In this document: one piece after another, positions 52,782 to 61,554 of the stretch
Numbering within the stretch: the first letter of the stretch is position 1
How the letters are laid out: every line of letters starts with the position of its first letter
Source of the DNA: Oscillospiraceae bacterium
GTDB lineage: Bacteria; Bacillota_A; Clostridia; Oscillospirales; WRJC01
Assembly (NCBI GenBank): GCA_009782405.1
Contig: WRJC01000002.1
Span: 1-64,000 of the forward strand
DNA: 64,000 nt
Reading direction: 5' to 3'
Notes under the pieces: generated by a model
Databases searched by the model: none
Seen by the model: only the letters and a program-made list of their open reading frames with translations
Told to the model about the DNA's origin: nothing
Translations under genes and position numbers: made by a program

Positions 52782-53900
52782 ATGAAAAAAATTTTGATTT
52801 TTGTTTTTATCGCTTTGGGTTTCGGATTAGCCGGAACATTCGCGTTGCATAAAAATGATATTTTGCCCATCCCCGACATGGTCGCTTTAAATGACGCCGT
52901 AATGACCGCGATGCAGGGCGGCGACTCAATTGAAACGGTGGATATGATAGCAAATAAATTAATGCGGGAATACGAAACCATGAATGCCGCAAAAAAAAGC
53001 AGAGACTTTGCGTTACAGGTTTTTTTGTGCGTGTATATGGCCGTATTTGCAGGCACGGAAATATTTTTCTATTTATACTGCGAACGAAGCGTCTTGAGGC
53101 CATTCCGAAAATTGCGGCGTTTCGCGAAAGATGTGGCTATGGGAAATCTGGATATGCCGCTGGAAATGGATATGCACGGCAGATTCGGGGCATTTACCGA
53201 AAGTTTTGACTTGATGCGCGAAGAGCTGAAAAAAGCGCGCGAAAACGAACGCGCCGCCGACCGGAGCAAAAAAGAGCTTGTGGCTTCGCTCAGCCATGAC
53301 ATAAAAACGCCGATCGCGTCAATCAAAGCGGCGGCAGAACTCATGCTTTTAAAAGCAAAGGACGAAAAAGAAAAAATTCAGCTCGAAAGAATCAATGAAA
53401 AAACGGAACAGATAAATTTATTGGTCACCGATGTATTCCACGCAACGCTTGAAGAACTGCAGGAGCTGAGCGTGACGGTCGCCGAAATTCAAAGCACAGC
53501 AATTCCGCAGTTAATCCAAAACGCGGATTACAAAGGGAAAGCCGGGCTTTTTTGCATTCCGCAGTGCATTGTTTTGGCCGACCCTGCGCGGTTGCAACAG
53601 GTTTTTGACAATATAATCTCCAATTCGTATAAATACGCGGGCACAGATATTGAAATCAACGCGATTTTCGAAGACAGGCATCTTGTCATTGATATAATGG
53701 ATTTCGGGCCGGGAGCGCCGGGTGAAGAACTGCCGTTTTTATTCAACAAATTCTATCGCGGGAAAAATGCCGGGGATAAAAGCGGTTACGGGCTGGGGCT
53801 CCACATTTCAAAATTTTTGATAGAGCAGATGTCGGGGAGTTTGCGCTGCGAAAACCGCCCCGGCGGTTTTGCGGTCACGATTTCGCTTCGGCTCGCGTGA
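52782..53900 (+). CDS. Sensor histidine kinase
   Basis: This 372-residue protein has TM1 at about 4-22, a short extracytoplasmic region (about 23-82), TM2 at about 85-107, a HAMP-like linker, the phosphoacceptor His172 in SLSHDIKTPI, and a HATPase domain with NIISNSYKYAG and SGYGLGLHISKF. The extracytoplasmic part is about 60 residues, longer than the intramembrane-sensing BceS type. It pairs with the regulator just before it. The stimulus is probably a compound handled by the ABC transporter downstream (inference). Confidence 0.94.
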   Translation: MKKILIFVFIALGFGLAGTFALHKNDILPIPDMVALNDAVMTAMQGGDSIETVDMIANKLMREYETMNAAKKSRDFALQVFLCVYMAVFAGTEIFFYLYCERSVLRPFRKLRRFAKDVAMGNLDMPLEMDMHGRFGAFTESFDLMREELKKARENERAADRSKKELVASLSHDIKTPIASIKAAAELMLLKAKDEKEKIQLERINEKTEQINLLVTDVFHATLEELQELSVTVAEIQSTAIPQLIQNADYKGKAGLFCIPQCIVLADPARLQQVFDNIISNSYKYAGTDIEINAIFEDRHLVIDIMDFGPGAPGEELPFLFNKFYRGKNAGDKSGYGLGLHISKFLIEQMSGSLRCENRPGGFAVTISLRLA

Positions 53901-53918
53901 AAAAAAATTTTGCGATTT

Positions 53919-53937
53919 AAGAAACAAATAAGAAACA
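53919..53937 (+). promoter_or_regulatory. Direct repeats, candidate response-regulator site
   Basis: TAAGAAAC occurs at 53919-53926 and again at 53930-53937, an exact 11-bp period, which puts both on one face of the helix. OmpR-family regulators bind such tandem repeats. They lie about 20 bp upstream of a possible -35 (TTGATA, 53958-53963) with TACAAT at 53980-53985, 16 bp apart. Confidence 0.6.
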
Positions 53938-53953
53938 GGCAAAGATCAATTAA

Positions 53954-53992
53954 GGATTGATAGTGTAAAATAAGATTATACAATCAATCCTA
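53954..53992 (+). terminator. Hairpin with T-rich tail before the ABC transporter
   Basis: AGGATTGAT (53954-53962) and ATCAATCCT (53984-53992) are perfect arms. Inside, GTGTAA pairs with TTATAC, extending the stem past one mismatch around a 7-base loop. The tail is ATTTTATTTTT. It can act as the terminator of the two-component operon or as an attenuator for the transporter; it also overlaps the possible promoter. Confidence 0.6.
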
Positions 53993-54016
53993 TTTTATTT
54001 TTCGGGGTGCATACAT

Positions 54017-54775
54017 ATGAAAAACGCGATTTTGACCACAGCCAAATTATGCAAAACCTTTTCGAGCGGAGGGCTTTTGCAGCATGTCTTGAAAAATCTC
54101 GACATGGAAATCTACGAAGGGGACTTTACAGTCATCATGGGACCGTCCGGAGCCGGCAAATCCACGTTGCTCTATGCGCTGTCGGGCATGGACAAACCGA
54201 CTCTCGGAGAAATAAATTTCTCCGGCCGCGAGATAAGCAGGTTATCCAACGACAAACTGGCGGTTTTCCGGCGCGACAACTGCGGGTTCGTATTTCAGCA
54301 GATTTATCTGTTGGACAACATGAGCATACTCGACAATATAATGGCTTGCGGGCTATTAATCGACAAAAACCGCAAAAACGTCGCCAATCGGGCCAAACAA
54401 TTATTGAAGCGGCTCAATCTTGATGAAACCATTTGGCTTAAATTCCCTGCTCAAGTTTCCGGCGGCGAAGCGCAAAGGGCGGGCATCGCCCGTGCGCTTG
54501 TCAACAATCCCAAAATCGTTTTTGCGGACGAGCCGACCGGCGCGCTCAATTCCGCGAACGGCAGAGCCGTTCTCGACGCGCTGGTCGAAATCAACGAACA
54601 GGGCCAAAGCGTCGTAATGGTCACGCATGATTTAAAATCGGCGCAACGGGGAAACCGCATCTTGTATCTGCAGGACGGCGTGATCCGCGGCGAATGCCTC
54701 TTAGGGAAATATACGGCAAAAGACAATGAGCGGCAAAACAAACTCAACGAATTTTTGACGGTGATGGGGTGGTAA
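54017..54775 (+). CDS. ABC transporter ATPase (MacB/Bce type)
   Basis: This 252-residue protein has Walker A MGPSGAGKST near 42, Q-loop FVFQQIYLL, signature VSGGEAQRAGIARAL, Walker B IVFADEPTGALN and H-loop VTHD. It belongs to the LolD/MacB/BceA group that drives FtsX-type permeases and works mainly in export of, or resistance to, antimicrobial peptides. It follows the RR-HK pair after a regulatory region of 116 bp, and the permease begins 2 bp after its stop. Confidence 0.95.
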   Translation: MKNAILTTAKLCKTFSSGGLLQHVLKNLDMEIYEGDFTVIMGPSGAGKSTLLYALSGMDKPTLGEINFSGREISRLSNDKLAVFRRDNCGFVFQQIYLLDNMSILDNIMACGLLIDKNRKNVANRAKQLLKRLNLDETIWLKFPAQVSGGEAQRAGIARALVNNPKIVFADEPTGALNSANGRAVLDALVEINEQGQSVVMVTHDLKSAQRGNRILYLQDGVIRGECLLGKYTAKDNERQNKLNEFLTVMGW

Positions 54776-54777
54776 AA

Positions 54778-57108
54778 ATGAAAAATATATTGATGCTCAC
54801 TTTTGCGAATCTGCGAAAAAATAAAAGCCAGTCGGTTGGCTTATTGGCTTTTGCCCTGATAGCGGTGATGCTTTTAAATATCGGGCTAGTGCTGCTTTTC
54901 GGATTGGGAAATTTTTTCGATATTCGCGCCAATCAAAACAAATCGGCGCACTATACGGCGGTTTATCCGAATTCTTTGCCCATTGAAAAACATTTGCGCT
55001 ATATCGAAAACGACCCGAGAGTCGTTGAAATCCAAATGCAAAACGCCGTCGGCGGGTATGGCGAATACTATATAAGCGAAACGGGGACTTCGGCCGCTTT
55101 GTATTTTTTTGCGCAAGCCGAAAATCAAAAAATGGACGAACCTGTTTTGATGGGCACTTTCAAACCTCTTTCAAAAGATGCGATCTATATTCCCGGTTTC
55201 ATGTTTTTGGGCGGAGGATTTAAAATAGGCGACGATTTCAAAGTCACATTGGCGGGAACCCATTTGCATTTTGTTGTCGCGGGCTGTTCGGAAGAACTCA
55301 TGATGGGCGCGCAGATGATCAATATATACCGTTTCTATGTATCCGGCGAAAAATACAGCGAGCTTTCGGAGCGGTTTCCGGATGCGGGGTTCGCATTTGT
55401 TTCCGCTCGTTTTGAAAACGCGGAAGACGCGGTATTTTTTCAGGCCGATTACAACAAGGAAATTTCGATAGATGGGCTGCAGCACGATTTGTCTTTGGAC
55501 AGCGCGAAACAGTCGCGCACAATGATTCCAATGATCGCCGCGATCGTAATGACCGCCTTCGCCGGCATTCTGCTCGCGGTTTGCGTGATTGTCATACGTT
55601 TCCGCATCCTCAACAGCATTGAAGAGAATATGGGAAATATCGGAACGCAAAAAGCGGTAGGTTACCAAAATTTTCAAATCATTTCATCCGTTGTGGTACA
55701 ATTTGGAATTATTGCGGCCTTAGGCGGCGCCATGGGATTTATTTTCGCGCAGATTGCAATCCCGGCGATTGTGAATTTATTGAAACCGATGGTCGCGTTG
55801 GATTGGATGCCCGGATTCGACCCTGCAGCGGCGGCGATCTCCATTTTGTCAGTTTTGTCGGCGGTTTCGCTCATCTCATATGTCTCTGCAAAACGGATCG
55901 GAAAATTGCACCCGCTGATCGCGCTTCGCGGCGGAATTGCGACCCACAGCTTCAAAAAAAATGCGTTCCCGCTTGACAAAACGCGGGGCGGGCTCGATTT
56001 TCTGCTGGCCTTAAAACAGCTTTCGCAGAAAAAAAAGCAGGCCGCATCCATTTGCGTCATCGTAGCCGCAGTTTCGATGGCTTCTGTCATGGGCATTGCC
56101 GTGAATTACAACATGAACGAAGGGCGCGAAAGCTTTGCGCGCGCGTTGTTCGGCGAAATGCCCGATGCGTGGTTCATGCTGAAAAACGGCGAAGACGGCG
56201 AAGCGTTCAACGAAAGGCTTCTTGCGCGCCCCGAAGTGCGCAAATCTTTCGGATATGAAACCGCCGTAACGCTTTTGGTGGATGAAACGAGCATATTGAG
56301 CGTCACTGTGGAAGACTGTCAATTGCTGGAAGGAAATATGCTGCTTGAAGGCCGCTATCCCAAGCATGAAAACGAAATCGCGCTTGGAACCAACATATCA
56401 AAAGTCACAGGCAAAAAGACCGGAGACACGGTGACGGCCAAATGCGGCGAAAACGAAAAAAACTATATCGTTTGCGGGATTGTGCAATATATAAACAACG
56501 GGGGCTTCAATGGATTCATAACCGGGGACGGAGTTCGGGAAATCAAACCCGATTACAAATTCATGGGATACAATGCGTATTTCCGCGAAGGAATCGACGT
56601 CAAAGAATTTCTCGAACGCGTCCAAGCGGAGGAAGGCGATATTTTCGACAGCGTCACGGATTCGCGGGATCAACTCAAAACGACGATGGATGGAATTAGC
56701 GGCATTTTCGCCGCAGTTGCCGCCGGAATCATGGCGATTACGGCGTTCGTGGTGGTTTTGACGCTGTACATGGTCATAAAAACCAATATCCTCCAAAGAA
56801 AACGGGAATTGGGCATCCAAAAAGCGATGGGCTATACCACCTTTCGGCTGATGAACCAAATCGCTTTGAACATAGCTCCGTCCATTTTCATCGGGGCGAT
56901 TTTCGGGGCGGTTATCGGTTTCTTCGGCCTGAACCCGATAATGGCCGCGCTGATGGGCCAAATGGGCATCGTCAAAGTAAGCTTGCCCGTGCCGTTGGAT
57001 CAGACTGTAATCATATGCGCCGCTATCTTAGGGATTGCATACTTTGCCTCGATGTCCATAGCGTGGAAAATACGCAAAATTTCCGCCCATTCGCTTGTAA
57101 GCGATTAA
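54778..57108 (+). CDS. ABC transporter permease with two FtsX domains
   Basis: The 776-residue protein is read from ATG 54778; a GTG at 54769 inside the previous gene is also in frame. It has TM1 near 20-45, a large extracytoplasmic domain, and a first FtsX core with ENMGNIGTQKAVGYQ and three helices near 240-370. A second helix near 425 leads to another extracytoplasmic domain. The second FtsX core near 635-776 has RELGIQKAMGYTTFRLMNQIA. Eight to ten helices with two outer domains are closer to the MacB-derived permeases of Clostridia than to BceB. Role: peptide antibiotic resistance or signalling, by context. Confidence 0.92.
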   Translation: MKNILMLTFANLRKNKSQSVGLLAFALIAVMLLNIGLVLLFGLGNFFDIRANQNKSAHYTAVYPNSLPIEKHLRYIENDPRVVEIQMQNAVGGYGEYYISETGTSAALYFFAQAENQKMDEPVLMGTFKPLSKDAIYIPGFMFLGGGFKIGDDFKVTLAGTHLHFVVAGCSEELMMGAQMINIYRFYVSGEKYSELSERFPDAGFAFVSARFENAEDAVFFQADYNKEISIDGLQHDLSLDSAKQSRTMIPMIAAIVMTAFAGILLAVCVIVIRFRILNSIEENMGNIGTQKAVGYQNFQIISSVVVQFGIIAALGGAMGFIFAQIAIPAIVNLLKPMVALDWMPGFDPAAAAISILSVLSAVSLISYVSAKRIGKLHPLIALRGGIATHSFKKNAFPLDKTRGGLDFLLALKQLSQKKKQAASICVIVAAVSMASVMGIAVNYNMNEGRESFARALFGEMPDAWFMLKNGEDGEAFNERLLARPEVRKSFGYETAVTLLVDETSILSVTVEDCQLLEGNMLLEGRYPKHENEIALGTNISKVTGKKTGDTVTAKCGENEKNYIVCGIVQYINNGGFNGFITGDGVREIKPDYKFMGYNAYFREGIDVKEFLERVQAEEGDIFDSVTDSRDQLKTTMDGISGIFAAVAAGIMAITAFVVVLTLYMVIKTNILQRKRELGIQKAMGYTTFRLMNQIALNIAPSIFIGAIFGAVIGFFGLNPIMAALMGQMGIVKVSLPVPLDQTVIICAAILGIAYFASMSIAWKIRKISAHSLVSD

Positions 57109-57183
57109 AACCAAAACGGCGGGACAAATTGCAGTTCTTAGCTAAAAATTAACAATTCTGCGCTATCATCATTTTTCTTTTTG

Positions 57184-57192
57184 TGATATAAT
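57184..57192 (+). promoter_or_regulatory. Extended -10 of the heterodimeric exporter operon
   Basis: TGATATAAT (57184-57192) is an extended -10; the -35 region 17 bp upstream is weak. A -10 of this strength suggests possible activator dependence. Confidence 0.6.
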
Positions 57193-57216
57193 TTTCTCGA
57201 ACCGAAAGGGAATGGG

Positions 57217-58965
57217 GTGAAAAGGCGCTTGCGATATTTGAAAAAATATTGGAAACAATACAAATGGCTGTTTTTTTTGTCGGTATTTTGCGTTTCGTGC
57301 GAAGCCGCTTGCGACCTTTGGCAACCCAAGTTCATGTCGACCCTAATCGACGAGGGTGCGGCAAAACAGGATTTGGGCTATGTCGCCCAAACGGGGCTTT
57401 TCATGCTCGCCATAGCCGGAGCGGGAGCGGTTTTCGCCGTAATCAGGAACATATCGGCCTCCACGGCATCGCAAAAATTCGGAGCGGATTTGCGCCACGA
57501 TATGTTCGCGAAAATACAATCCCTGTCAGTCGACGAAATGGATCGTTTTGAAAGCGGCTCGCTTGTAACGCGCATGACAAACGACATAACGCAAATGCAA
57601 AACTTCATAAACGGAATGATGCGCATTTTTTTCAAGGCGCCAATAATGTGCGCCGGGGCGATCATCATGGCGGCCACGCTGAATTACCGCGCAATGCCAA
57701 TTATCGCCCCGGTCGTCGTCTGCGTCGGATTTGTCATCGGGCTGAGCATGAAAATGACATATCCGAGATTCGCAAAAGTCCAGCGGGCGCTCGACAGGTT
57801 GAACACCACGATGCGCGAATACCTCGCGGGAATACGGTTAGTCAAGGCGTTCCGGCGCTTCGACGAGGAGGAAAACCGTTTTTCCGAAGCCAACGGAAAT
57901 CTTGCCGCCAGCGCCATAAAAGCGAACAGAATACTCGCGGTATTTTCGCCTTTCATGGCGCTTTTCGCAAATTTCGGCATAGCCGCCGTCATATTTTTCG
58001 GGGCGCGCTGGGTGGATTTGGGCAATATGCGCGTGGGCGAGATTTTAGCGTTTGTTACATATATGACGCAAATACAAAACAGCCTGAACATGATATCCAA
58101 CGTGCTCAATATGTTTGTCCGGGTAAAATCCTCGAATGAACGCATACGGGAAGTTTTTGAAACGGATTTTTCGGGACTCGCCGGCAAAACCGATGCTGCG
58201 CTTCCTCCCGGAACGATTGCGAAAAAGGCGCGAACTCAAATCATTTTCGACAATGTGGGTTTTAAATACAAAGGCTCGACGGGACAAGCCGCTCTTTCGG
58301 GCTTGAGTTTTGCCGTCGAAAAAGGCGAAACCCTCGGCGTCATAGGGCCGACAGGTTCCGGGAAAAGCACTTTGGCCGCTTTGCTCATGCGTTTTTACGG
58401 TGCTTCCAGCGGCAATTTGTCAATATTTAACGCGCCGATCGAAACCATCCCCGAAGAAGCTTTGCGACGCCAAATCGCGATCGTCCCGCAGACCGCCTCG
58501 CTTTTCACGGGAACAATCAAAGAAAACATATTGTGGGGAAACCAAGAAGCCACAGACGCCCAAATAGAAGAAGCCGCTAAGGCCTCCGAAGCGCACGGTT
58601 TCATTTCGGCGATGCCGGAAGGGTACGGCACGGCAATCGGGCAGAACGGCGTAAATCTTTCCGGAGGGCAAAAACAGCGAATATCGATCGCCAGGGCTCT
58701 GATACGCAAACCCGAAATTTTGATTTTGGACGACTGCACGAGCGCGCTCGACGTGATGACGGAAGCGAAAGTCAAACGCGCGATACGCGGATTTTCAAAT
58801 GAAATGACTTGCCTGTTCATCACCCAACGCATAAGCACCGCAATGGCCTGCGACAAAATTCTTGTTTTGGAAAACGGGAACCAAGCCGGTTTCGGCCCGC
58901 ATGAGAAACTTTTTGAAGACTGCCCTGTTTACCGCGACATATACATGTCGCAAATCGGGAGGTGA
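57217..58965 (+). CDS. ABC exporter half-transporter, degenerate ATPase site
   Basis: This 582-residue protein starts at GTG 57217 with AAAGGG six bases upstream. It has six TM helices (about 15-300), Walker A GPTGSGKST, signature LSGGQKQR, and Walker B ILILDDCTSALD, in which the catalytic Glu after the Asp is replaced by Asp; the H-loop position is ITQR, with Gln instead of His. These substitutions are typical of the non-catalytic partner in BmrCD/LmrCD/TM287-288-type heterodimers. The partner with a full catalytic site begins 7 bp downstream. Substrates of such pairs are drugs and lipophilic compounds. Confidence 0.94.
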   Translation: MKRRLRYLKKYWKQYKWLFFLSVFCVSCEAACDLWQPKFMSTLIDEGAAKQDLGYVAQTGLFMLAIAGAGAVFAVIRNISASTASQKFGADLRHDMFAKIQSLSVDEMDRFESGSLVTRMTNDITQMQNFINGMMRIFFKAPIMCAGAIIMAATLNYRAMPIIAPVVVCVGFVIGLSMKMTYPRFAKVQRALDRLNTTMREYLAGIRLVKAFRRFDEEENRFSEANGNLAASAIKANRILAVFSPFMALFANFGIAAVIFFGARWVDLGNMRVGEILAFVTYMTQIQNSLNMISNVLNMFVRVKSSNERIREVFETDFSGLAGKTDAALPPGTIAKKARTQIIFDNVGFKYKGSTGQAALSGLSFAVEKGETLGVIGPTGSGKSTLAALLMRFYGASSGNLSIFNAPIETIPEEALRRQIAIVPQTASLFTGTIKENILWGNQEATDAQIEEAAKASEAHGFISAMPEGYGTAIGQNGVNLSGGQKQRISIARALIRKPEILILDDCTSALDVMTEAKVKRAIRGFSNEMTCLFITQRISTAMACDKILVLENGNQAGFGPHEKLFEDCPVYRDIYMSQIGR

Positions 58966-58972
58966 ACGTTAT

Positions 58973-60811
58973 ATGGATCGACAAAATCAAACAAAACGCC
59001 CGGAAACAGCGCCTTTGCCCATAGGGCGGTCGGGGGCGCCCGGCGGCCCGGCGGCGAGGTTCGCCCCGGGAGAAAAAGCCAAAGATGCAAAAGGGACATT
59101 CGGGAAACTTTTAAAATTCTATTTCAAAGAGGCGAAATCGATTTTTTTTGTGATATTTTTGCTTATTGCGGATACTTCCATCGTCGTTTTGGCGCCGTAT
59201 TTTATCGGAAAGGCGATAGACGCTTTGGAAGACGGGGTAAATTTTAATTTGGCATATTCCATCGCCGCCATTTTAGCCTCGCTGTATATCGCAAGCTGGC
59301 TTTTCAACACTGCGCAAGGGGTTATCATGAATTCCGTTTCGCAGAGAATAGTGCGCTCATTGCGAAAAAATCTGTTCGACAAATTTCAAAATCTCCCACT
59401 CACATATCACGACGCGCAAACCCACGGGGAACTCATGAGCCGCATGACAAACGACATAGACAATATAAGCGTTACGATCGCGCAATCCACGACGCAGCTT
59501 GCAAGCGCGGCGATAACCTTGGCCGGGTCTTTGGCCATGATGCTGGCGCTCAGCTTCTATATGACTCTTGCGGCGCTTGTCACCGTGCCTTTGGTTTTTT
59601 TGCTGACAAAATTCGTGGCGGGCAAATCAAAAAAAATGTTCAAAGGGCAGCAAAAGGAACTCGGCATATTAAATGGGCAAATCGAGGAAGCGGTGGTTGG
59701 CCAGAAGATAATCAAGGCGTTCAACATGGAAAAAAAAATCATCGGCGATTTCGACGCCACAAACAAAGAACTGCTTGATTATTCCATAAAAGCAAATATA
59801 TGGTCTGGCTTTTTGATGCCGTTTATGAACGTGATCACGAACTTGGGCTATGTGTGCGTGGCGTCGGCGGGCGGGTTACTTGCAGCAAACAATTTGCTTT
59901 CCATCGGGGCAATAGGCAGTTTTGCGGCGTATTCGAGGCAATTCACTTTTCCTTTAAACAACATAGCGGGGATGTTCAACGCTTTGCAGTCCGCCTTAGC
60001 CGGAGCGGAGCGCGTGTTTGAAATATTGGAAGAAGCGGAAGAACCCGGAGACGCAAAAAACGCGGTGGATATCGGTGCGCCAAAAGGCGAAGTCCGTTTT
60101 GAAAACGTGACATTTGCATATGTGCCGGGGAAAAACGTATTGAAAAGCGTGAGCTTTGAAGTACATGCCGGCCAAAAAGTCGCATTGGTAGGCGCCACCG
60201 GAGCGGGAAAAACCACCATCGTGAATTTGTTGACCAGATTTTACGATGCGACCGATGGGGTCGTCTACATAGATGGGATCGACATAAAAAATTACAAGAG
60301 GGAAAGCCTCAGGCGCGCTTTTTCCGTCGTGCTCCAGGACACTTGCCTTTTTACCGGGACAATCGCGGACAATATCCGTTACGGCCGACCCGAAGCCACA
60401 GATTCGGAAGTGGAGGAAGCGGCGAAAGCCGCCAATGCGGATATATTCATCAGGCGATTGAAAAACGGCTACAACACGATGGTGAAGGGCGATATGGACT
60501 CGCTTTCGCAGGGGCAAAGGCAACTTCTCGCCATATCGAGAGCCGCGCTCTGCCGCGCTCCCATACTGATATTGGACGAAGCGACTTCGAGCGTTGACAC
60601 GAGAACAGAACTGCACATACAGGAAGCGCTATTGCGGCTGGCTGCGGGCTGCACTTCTTTTGTCATAGCGCACCGCCTTTCGACCATACGCGACGCGGAT
60701 GTGATAATGACCGTAAAAGACGGAAAAATCGAGGAAAGCGGTTCGCATGGCGAATTGATCGCAAAAAACGGGCTGTACGCGCAGATGTACGGCAGCCAAT
60801 TTGTAAAATGA
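58973..60811 (+). CDS. ABC exporter half-transporter, catalytic subunit
   Basis: The 612-residue protein is read from ATG 58973 with GGGAGGTG upstream; the longer frame runs into the previous gene. A Pro/Gly-rich N-terminal tail (about 1-40) is common in this subfamily. Six TM helices, Walker A GATGAGKTT, Walker B ILILDEATSSVD with the catalytic Glu, and H-loop IAHRL follow. The signature is LSQGQRQL, not LSGGQ. It therefore holds the consensus Walker motifs while its partner holds the consensus signature, exactly as expected for one active and one degenerate ATP site in a heterodimer. Confidence 0.95.
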   Translation: MDRQNQTKRPETAPLPIGRSGAPGGPAARFAPGEKAKDAKGTFGKLLKFYFKEAKSIFFVIFLLIADTSIVVLAPYFIGKAIDALEDGVNFNLAYSIAAILASLYIASWLFNTAQGVIMNSVSQRIVRSLRKNLFDKFQNLPLTYHDAQTHGELMSRMTNDIDNISVTIAQSTTQLASAAITLAGSLAMMLALSFYMTLAALVTVPLVFLLTKFVAGKSKKMFKGQQKELGILNGQIEEAVVGQKIIKAFNMEKKIIGDFDATNKELLDYSIKANIWSGFLMPFMNVITNLGYVCVASAGGLLAANNLLSIGAIGSFAAYSRQFTFPLNNIAGMFNALQSALAGAERVFEILEEAEEPGDAKNAVDIGAPKGEVRFENVTFAYVPGKNVLKSVSFEVHAGQKVALVGATGAGKTTIVNLLTRFYDATDGVVYIDGIDIKNYKRESLRRAFSVVLQDTCLFTGTIADNIRYGRPEATDSEVEEAAKAANADIFIRRLKNGYNTMVKGDMDSLSQGQRQLLAISRAALCRAPILILDEATSSVDTRTELHIQEALLRLAAGCTSFVIAHRLSTIRDADVIMTVKDGKIEESGSHGELIAKNGLYAQMYGSQFVK

Positions 60812-60827
60812 AAGGGAAAACAAAACA

Positions 60828-61541
60828 ATGCTATTATATGTGATACGGCACGCAGACCCCATTTACAACCCCGATTCCCTGACTGAGCTCGGCCACATGC
60901 AAGCAAAGGCGCTGGCTCAAAGGCTCGCGGCAAACGGTTTTGACAGGGTGTATTCATCTCCGAATATGCGGGCGCAGATGACGGCACGGCCCATATGCGA
61001 ATTGCTCGGGATTGAATATGGGATCGAAGACTGGATGAGCGAAAACCTGGCCTGGAAAGATTTCGCCTGTGAAATAGAAGATGAACCCGGCAGGCATACA
61101 TGGACTTTCCACAGGCAGAATACGAAAATCAAATACGACGAAACGATAATTGCGGGCGGCAAATGGCATGAATCGAAATATTTCAAAAGGGTGAACGCCG
61201 AAGACGGCTACAGGCGCATCGCAAATTGTTCAGACGATTTCACCAAAAGTTTGGGCTATATGCGCGATGGCGGCGCATACAGCATAATTCGCCCAAACGA
61301 AGAGCGCGTGGCGGCATTTTGCCATCAGGGGTTTGGGATGCTTTGGCTATCGTACCTGCTCGACATTTCGCCGCATTTGTTTTTGTCGAGTTTCGACATG
61401 ACACATTCGGGCGTGACCATACTCGAGTTCAAAAACTATGCGGACGGCAAAACCGCCCCGAAATGCCTGTGCCTGTCCGACATATCGCACATATGCAAAT
61501 CGGGGTTGCCCATGAAGTATAATAACGCCATTGACATTTAA
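60828..61541 (+). CDS. Histidine phosphatase (phosphoglycerate mutase-like) family protein
   Basis: This 237-residue protein has the N-terminal phosphate pocket YVIRHADPIYN (catalytic His8), then LTELGHMQAKALAQRL and VYSSPNMRAQMTA. The second catalytic His is in AAFCHQGFGM near 165. The classical RHG has Ala in place of Gly. It may dephosphorylate a small metabolite; the substrate is unknown. It follows the exporter by 16 bp and may be co-transcribed. It converges on a URO-D-like gene with 13 bp between stops and no clear terminator. Confidence 0.88.
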   Translation: MLLYVIRHADPIYNPDSLTELGHMQAKALAQRLAANGFDRVYSSPNMRAQMTARPICELLGIEYGIEDWMSENLAWKDFACEIEDEPGRHTWTFHRQNTKIKYDETIIAGGKWHESKYFKRVNAEDGYRRIANCSDDFTKSLGYMRDGGAYSIIRPNEERVAAFCHQGFGMLWLSYLLDISPHLFLSSFDMTHSGVTILEFKNYADGKTAPKCLCLSDISHICKSGLPMKYNNAIDI

Positions 61542-61554
61542 AAAAAGAATCGCC

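Noticed and set aside
57217..60811. Idea that the exporter pair and the histidine phosphatase form a bacteriocin locus
   Set aside because: No precursor peptide, leader peptidase or modification enzyme is visible nearby.
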